Source of the DNA: Terriglobia bacterium
GTDB taxonomy: Bacteria; Acidobacteriota; Terriglobia; Terriglobales; Acidobacteriaceae
Assembly (NCBI GenBank): GCA_020073385.1
Contig: JAIQFH010000004.1
Coordinates: 62,001-126,000, forward strand
DNA length: 64,000 nt
Direction of reading: 5' to 3'
A model generated the notes under the pieces. That model ran no database searches. It was not told the DNA's origin and saw only the letters and a list, made by a program, of their open reading frames with translations. Positions 60,019-64,000 of the stretch are shown here, piece by piece. Position numbers and translations under genes: made by a program. The first letter of the stretch is position 1; every line of letters starts with the position of its first letter.

Positions 60019-61716
60019 ATGAAAAAAACACTTGCTCTGCTCTCGCTCGCAGCTGTCTGTTCTGTGGGTACGGCAGTCTGCCAGAATGATCAGCAGAACC
60101 ACATCAAACGGGTTCTTCTGGTCAGCGTTGACGGTATGCATGCCGTCGATTTCCTGAACTGCGCTAGCGGTATCAGCGGCGCGAATCACGGAGAACCTTA
60201 TTGCCCGGCCCTTGCAGTCCTCGCAAAGCACGGCGTCAACTACGTCGCCGCAAGCACTTCAAAACCATCAGACTCATTTCCCGGACTGACCGCGATCATC
60301 ACCGGCGGAAGCCCGGCCTTAACTGGCGTCTACTACGACGTCGCCTATTCCCGCAATTTGCAAGGACCTGCTACAACCACCGGCAACGGCAATGCGGCTG
60401 GACCATGTACACCGGGTCAGGTGCCCACCGGCTATACAACGGAGTATGAAGAAGGCATCGACATTGACCAGACCCAGGTGAACGGCGGAAGTCCCGGCGC
60501 TGCTCTGACCGACGGCACCATCGCCTCCATCGATCCCAACAAACTGCCCCGTGATCCGGCGAACGGCTGTGCGCCCGTATGGCCGTGGCAATTCGTCCGC
60601 GCCAACAGCATTTTCAGCGTGATTCATCAGAATGGCGGAGTCACCGCATGGTCCGACAAGCACCCCGCGTACTCCTCGGTGGCCTCCGGCATCGGGCCGA
60701 CGGCGCTGGACGATTTCTATGCGCCCGAAATCAACTCCAATGTCATTGGTCTTCCCGGAGTGACAACGCCGACTGGCATTCACTGTGATGCAGTTCTCGA
60801 TCCCAACTCCGATCTTACGGCTTGGACCAACAGCTTCCAGAACATTCAGTGTTATGACACGCTGAAGGTCGACGCCATTCTCAACTGGATCGATGGCAAG
60901 ACTCACCTCGGCGCCGGAAAGATGAAGGTCCCGAACATCTTCGGCATGAACTTCCAGGCCGTGAGCGTCGGACAGAAGCTCATTGAGAACGGGGTAAACG
61001 GCGGATATCTCGACGGGGCGGGCACGCCCAGCGCAACCTTGCTCAACGAATTCCAGTTCGTCGATGCGTCGATTGGGGCATTCGTCAAAGAACTGAAGAA
61101 ACAAGGTCTCTACGATTCGACTCTGATCGTGATCACCGCCAAGCACGGCCAGTCGCCGATCGATCCCAGCCTATACGTCCGACAGACCATCAACGGCACT
61201 TCCCCGGCCACTCTGATCTCCAACCAGTTGCACGCCGCCATGCCACCTTCCGAGGATCCCAACGGCAGCGGCATCGGATCGACGGAAGATGACGTCTCGC
61301 TGGTCTGGCTGACGGATCCGTCTTACACGGACGCCGCCGTCGCCCTCCTCGAGGCCAATCCTGGCCCGACCGGAGTCGGGCTTGGGCAGTTTTACTATGG
61401 CCCTTCGCTGAAGCTGAACTACAACGACCCGACCAAGGACCCACGCACGCCGGATATCATCGTGACCCCGAACGTCGGCGTTACGTACTCCGGCAGCCAC
61501 AAAAAACAGGCCGAGCACGGTGGTTTTGCGCATGACGACACCAATGTCGTGCTGCTGCTCTCCCATCCGGGTTTCGACCGCAAGACCGTAAAGGCGGAGG
61601 TGGGCACGGCCCAGGTGGCGCCGACCATCCTCAAGGCCTTGGGTATTGATCCTCGGGCCCTGGATGCGGTGCGCGCTGAGGGTACGGGCGTACTCCCGGC
61701 GCTGGATCTCAAGTAG
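60019..61716 (+). CDS. Secreted type I phosphodiesterase/nucleotide pyrophosphatase-like protein
   Basis: A 565-residue exported protein: signal peptide (LALLSLAAVCSVGTAVCQ), then an alkaline-phosphatase-fold domain. The first metal Asp is in LLVSVDGMHAVDFL. The nucleophile region SDSFPGLTAIITGGSP has Ser-Phe-Pro where many family members have Thr-Phe-Pro. Further metal sites are suggested by ITAKHGQSPIDP and EHGGFAHDDTNVVLLLS. It probably hydrolyses phosphodiester or phosphonate bonds outside the cytoplasm. It lies on the opposite strand within the nuo region, between nuoA and nuoC. Confidence 0.85.
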   Translation: MKKTLALLSLAAVCSVGTAVCQNDQQNHIKRVLLVSVDGMHAVDFLNCASGISGANHGEPYCPALAVLAKHGVNYVAASTSKPSDSFPGLTAIITGGSPALTGVYYDVAYSRNLQGPATTTGNGNAAGPCTPGQVPTGYTTEYEEGIDIDQTQVNGGSPGAALTDGTIASIDPNKLPRDPANGCAPVWPWQFVRANSIFSVIHQNGGVTAWSDKHPAYSSVASGIGPTALDDFYAPEINSNVIGLPGVTTPTGIHCDAVLDPNSDLTAWTNSFQNIQCYDTLKVDAILNWIDGKTHLGAGKMKVPNIFGMNFQAVSVGQKLIENGVNGGYLDGAGTPSATLLNEFQFVDASIGAFVKELKKQGLYDSTLIVITAKHGQSPIDPSLYVRQTINGTSPATLISNQLHAAMPPSEDPNGSGIGSTEDDVSLVWLTDPSYTDAAVALLEANPGPTGVGLGQFYYGPSLKLNYNDPTKDPRTPDIIVTPNVGVTYSGSHKKQAEHGGFAHDDTNVVLLLSHPGFDRKTVKAEVGTAQVAPTILKALGIDPRALDAVRAEGTGVLPALDLK

Positions 61717-61761
61717 CGCCTTTCACAACAGATCCTCTACATTGTCATCCCGACCAAACCT

Positions 61762-61788
61762 TTGGATTGGCGAATCGCCAATCCAAGG
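61762..61788. terminator. Hairpin between convergent genes
   Basis: TTGGATTGGCGA and TCGCCAATCCAA are perfectly complementary with almost no loop, 45 bases after the phosphodiesterase stop and before the convergent small gene. No clear U tract follows, so it may instead be a REP-like repeat. Confidence 0.5.
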
Positions 61789-61950
61789 GCCGGGCGGGAA
61801 TTGAGGTTCCCTCATATGGAACATTCGGATTGTGGAGTTTGACTTAGGGAGGGAGCCTGGATGGACCGGCGCCCCTCTCCTCGGAGGCAAGCGAAACTCG
61901 ACACAATATCCCGGATTCGTCATCCGAATCAACGTAGGTTCCGTGGGCAG

Positions 61951-62259
61951 CTATCGCGATTGAGCTTGGTAGGTCTCGATGAGATTGCGAATGCGTTGCG
62001 CATCGCGCTTGCGGTGGCCATGACTGGTGATGGGATCGGCGCCGCCGCTGGACTCAATGACGATCTCGGCCCAGAAAACGCCGGTCGAGATGTGCACCGA
62101 CGCGATCTTCGACATGGCAATGCTTTCTTCGTTGTTGCCGAAGAAGCGGCCTTTCACGCGAGAAACGCGCTGCGGGCTGATCACGAGCTTGGTAGGGAAC
62201 CAGAAATTTCCCTGCGTCCACCGCGAAGCGGTGAAAGTCTCGGCGGGGGAAGAATCCAT
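61951..62259 (-). CDS. Small hypothetical protein downstream of nuoA
   Basis: A protein of about 102 residues from the ATG at 62259 (a TTG at 62283 is also possible). Segments such as GNFWFPTKLVISPQRVSRVKGRFFGNNEESIAMSKIASVHI suggest a beta-rich PH-like fold with a C-terminal helix (RDAQRIRNLIETYQAQ). It lies 68 bases after the nuoA stop on the same strand, with a repeat in the gap. No function is assigned. Confidence 0.65.
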   Translation of the reverse strand: MDSSPAETFTASRWTQGNFWFPTKLVISPQRVSRVKGRFFGNNEESIAMSKIASVHISTGVFWAEIVIESSGGADPITSHGHRKRDAQRIRNLIETYQAQSR

Positions 62260-62280
62260 CGGGTTGAGAGGTGGGGTGGT

Positions 62281-62327
62281 CAACGATCAATCGCTAAATG
62301 ACTCAATGACTGAACGACTCAATTGAG
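62281..62327. repeat. Short-word repeat, TGACTCAA type
   Basis: Three tandem near-copies of an 8-base word (TGACTCAA, TGACTGAA, CGACTCAA) in the gap after nuoA, with degenerate GATCAATCG words before them. It is similar in style to the heptanucleotide spacers of the nuo/atp block, but with an 8-base period. Confidence 0.55.
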
Positions 62328-62684
62328 CTAGACCCATTCCAGTGCGCCCTTCTTCCAGACCCAAATATATCCGACGATCAGGATGGCCAGAAAGATCAGC
62401 ATCTCCAGGAGCCCGAACAGGCCGAATGCCTTGAATTTAACTGCCCACGGGAAAAGGAAGATCGTCTCCACATCGAACACCACGAAGAGAATGGCAATGA
62501 TGTAGTAGCGCACCGTGTAGCGTCCTCGGGCATTGTCGATAGGGTCGATACCGCACTCGTAAGGCATTAGCTTGGTTTTGCTGGGATTGTTCGGGCGCAC
62601 CAACTTGGCCAGAAGCAACGTGATCGGCAGCAGCGTGCCGACGACGACCAGGAGGATGAATATAGGAACGTAGTTTTGGGGCAT
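62328..62684 (-). CDS. nuoA: NADH-quinone oxidoreductase subunit A
   Basis: A 118-residue protein with three membrane helices and the conserved loop MPYECGIDP (Cys of the A/D switch) followed by RYYIIAILFVVFDVETIFLFPWAV. The ATG at 62684 fits the family. The gene that normally follows, nuoB, is absent; instead a small hypothetical gene follows, then a gene on the other strand, and nuoC is 2.5 kb away with its own promoter. Confidence 0.95.
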   Translation of the reverse strand: MPQNYVPIFILLVVVGTLLPITLLLAKLVRPNNPSKTKLMPYECGIDPIDNARGRYTVRYYIIAILFVVFDVETIFLFPWAVKFKAFGLFGLLEMLIFLAILIVGYIWVWKKGALEWV

Positions 62685-62746
62685 GGGCTTTCTTCGGCGC
62701 AGCAAGCCATCCTAGCGCAGAGGCCGGGCCACTTCAAGAGACGTTC

Positions 62747-63259
62747 TCAAATCCGATAGGACGGCGGCTTGATTCCTTTGTCGCGGAGGTAGATTTCTGC
62801 CTGCCCGCGGTGATGAGCGACGTGTACGAACATGGCAAGCAAAATTTCGCGGCCGCTCAGCCGTCCGTCAGGTGAGTTGTGCGCTTGCAACAGTTGCGCC
62901 TCAGTGAGCTTGGGAATGATGGCCGAACAGTAGTTGAACGATTCGCTGAGAAACTTCACAATCGCGTCTTTGTCGGCGGCCGATACGGCAGGATCCGCGG
63001 GAGGATTGGAATCTTTCAGGCCCGCGCAGAACGCATAGTTCGTGCTGGCGATATGCATCATGAGCTCGCCAAACGTCATCGATTCCGGATGCGGCCGGAA
63101 CGAATATTGGTCCGCCGGCATCGTCTGTGAAACGGCGATCGATAGCTGGCTGAGTGCCTCGAGGTGCTGAGCATATTCCCCGGCCGGAGACGCTGCAGCC
63201 GTTGCCGCGCCCAGGACAAAACTGAATACAGCGCTGCCAATCAGGCCGAGAGATTTCAT
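62747..63259 (-). CDS. Exported DinB-like protein
   Basis: A 170-residue protein with a signal peptide (IGSAVFSFVLGAATAAAS). It carries a DinB/YfiT four-helix-bundle pattern with three possible metal histidines (FGELMMHIAS near the second helix and MFVHVAHHRGQAEIYLRDKGI at the end). GGGAG upstream supports the ATG at 63259 rather than an earlier in-frame ATG. DinB proteins include metal-dependent thiol transferases; the reaction here is unknown. Confidence 0.82.
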   Translation of the reverse strand: MKSLGLIGSAVFSFVLGAATAAASPAGEYAQHLEALSQLSIAVSQTMPADQYSFRPHPESMTFGELMMHIASTNYAFCAGLKDSNPPADPAVSAADKDAIVKFLSESFNYCSAIIPKLTEAQLLQAHNSPDGRLSGREILLAMFVHVAHHRGQAEIYLRDKGIKPPSYRI

Positions 63260-63378
63260 AGGGACTCCCAAGAAGTAGTTGTCGCTCTTGGATTGGACGG
63301 TGCAGCAACCACTTCCGTTAGCGAAGTTGCTCGATCCTCAAAGTTCACGTGTCATTGCGAGAACCGGCGTCCCTATTC

Positions 63379-64000
63379 TCACGCGAATCCGTTGCGCGCT
63401 AGCGGCAGTTCTCGCACCCGTTTTCCGGTTGCCGCGTAAATCGCGTTGCACAGTGCCGGAACAAAGGGCGGCACTCCTGGCTCGCCAACTCCGGCCGGAG
63501 GAGCCGAGCTCTCGACAATCTGTACGTCCACCTGCACGGGCGCGTCATTCATCCGTGCTACTGGATAGTTGTGGAAATTTGACTGGTCGATGACGCCGTT
63601 CGTCGCTGTAATCTCGCCGGTGCGAGCGATGCTGGTCCCAAATACCGCCGCACCCTCAAACTGCGACCGCACCATCTCTGGATTGGCTACGATCCCCGCA
63701 TCGACGGCGGTGTAGACGTTCGGGATGCGCACGGCACCGCTCTGGTCGACTTCCACTTCGACGACGGATGCCACGTAGGTCAAGAAACTGCGATGCACGG
63801 CTATTCCCATCCCCCATCCGTTGCCCGATTTCTTTCTGCCCCAGTTGGCTTTATCAGCCGCCAGTCGCGCGACGTGGCGCAGCCGCGCCGTATCATAAGG
63901 ATACTTCGCCGCGACATCGGGAGGTTGCTTGGCATCGATGACATGGCCTGAACCGATCAATGCAAGCAGGTAGTCATAAGGATCGCGGTTCGCGGCATAC
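63379..64000 (-). CDS. Molybdopterin-binding large subunit of an aldehyde/xanthine dehydrogenase-family enzyme (partial, IorB-like)
   Basis: The 3' part of a gene running off the right edge, with the frame open through base 64000 (NRDPYDYLLALIGSGHVID precedes the first in-window TTG). Family signatures are GWGMGIAVHRSFLTYVASVVEVEVD, NVYTAVDAGIVANPEMVRSQFEGAAVFG and the C-terminal catalytic-Glu motif GVGEPGVPPFVPALCNAIYAATG. It resembles isoquinoline 1-oxidoreductase beta subunits, which hydroxylate N-heterocycles or aldehydes with the Mo cofactor. The N-terminal part and partner Fe-S subunit lie outside the window. Confidence 0.85.
   Translation of the reverse strand, partial: YAANRDPYDYLLALIGSGHVIDAKQPPDVAAKYPYDTARLRHVARLAADKANWGRKKSGNGWGMGIAVHRSFLTYVASVVEVEVDQSGAVRIPNVYTAVDAGIVANPEMVRSQFEGAAVFGTSIARTGEITATNGVIDQSNFHNYPVARMNDAPVQVDVQIVESSAPPAGVGEPGVPPFVPALCNAIYAATGKRVRELPLARNGFA

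Noticed and set aside
1-64000. tRNA, rRNA, prophage, insertion sequence and integrase genes
   Set aside because: I looked for these by eye on both strands and found none that I could support; a covariance-model search would be decisive for tRNAs.

Overview
The window is a GC-rich, gene-dense bacterial chromosome segment. Its gene content suggests a soil-type member of the Acidobacteriota, in the Terriglobia/Koribacteraceae neighbourhood. The grounds are a split nuo and atp organisation, secreted TPR proteins with a LolA-like tail, AMIN-domain and multihaem secreted proteins, and hairpin-rich intergenic repeats. This placement is an inference from style and content; no rRNA or tRNA gene was seen and no mobile element is evident.

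Layout. 1-3.8 kb: a small thiotemplate-like operon (KAS III-like protein, adenylation enzyme, carrier protein, secreted esterase). 4.0-10.35 kb: a compact histidine operon hisI-G-D-C-B-H-F-A on the minus strand. It is preceded by a 24-codon histidine-rich leader peptide (10 His), an antiterminator/terminator pair and a sigma70-like promoter so close to the leader AUG that the mRNA may be leaderless. 10.6-22.8 kb: a minus-strand electron-transfer locus coding for a membrane-anchored ferredoxin-flavoprotein, a b-type membrane cytochrome, a secreted LolA-like protein, an AMIN/outer-membrane-barrel protein, a 49-haem c-type cytochrome built from 14 tandem triheme units, and a 23-haem c-type cytochrome. 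23.2-25.9 kb: a divergent sensor kinase and NtrC-type sigma54 activator, the obvious candidate regulators of that locus.

26-47.7 kb: GH44-type glycosidase lipoprotein, TrmO, an outer-membrane barrel protein, an M28 peptidase, a tandem family of TPR/LolA-like proteins including a truncated copy, PAS-GGDEF/motA/motB, recR, a secreted TPR protein, a nuclease-like protein, a CHAD-HD protein, a small membrane protein and a HEAT-like/PilZ protein. 47.7-62.7 kb: a long minus-strand bioenergetic block nuoC-D-H-J-K-L-M-N followed by atpZ-atpI-atpB-atpE. nuoA lies 2.5 kb upstream, beyond a phosphodiesterase-like gene on the opposite strand and a small hypothetical gene. nuoB, nuoI, nuoE-F-G and the remaining ATP synthase genes are absent from the window. 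62.7-64 kb: a secreted DinB-like protein and the C-terminal part of a molybdopterin dehydrogenase large subunit running off the edge.

Three things stand out: the histidine attenuator with its possibly leaderless leader peptide; the porin-cytochrome-like locus with its 49-haem repeat protein; and a family of heptanucleotide-word repeats that fills spacers of the nuo/atp block, four of which can fold into long hairpins although each spacer uses a different word.
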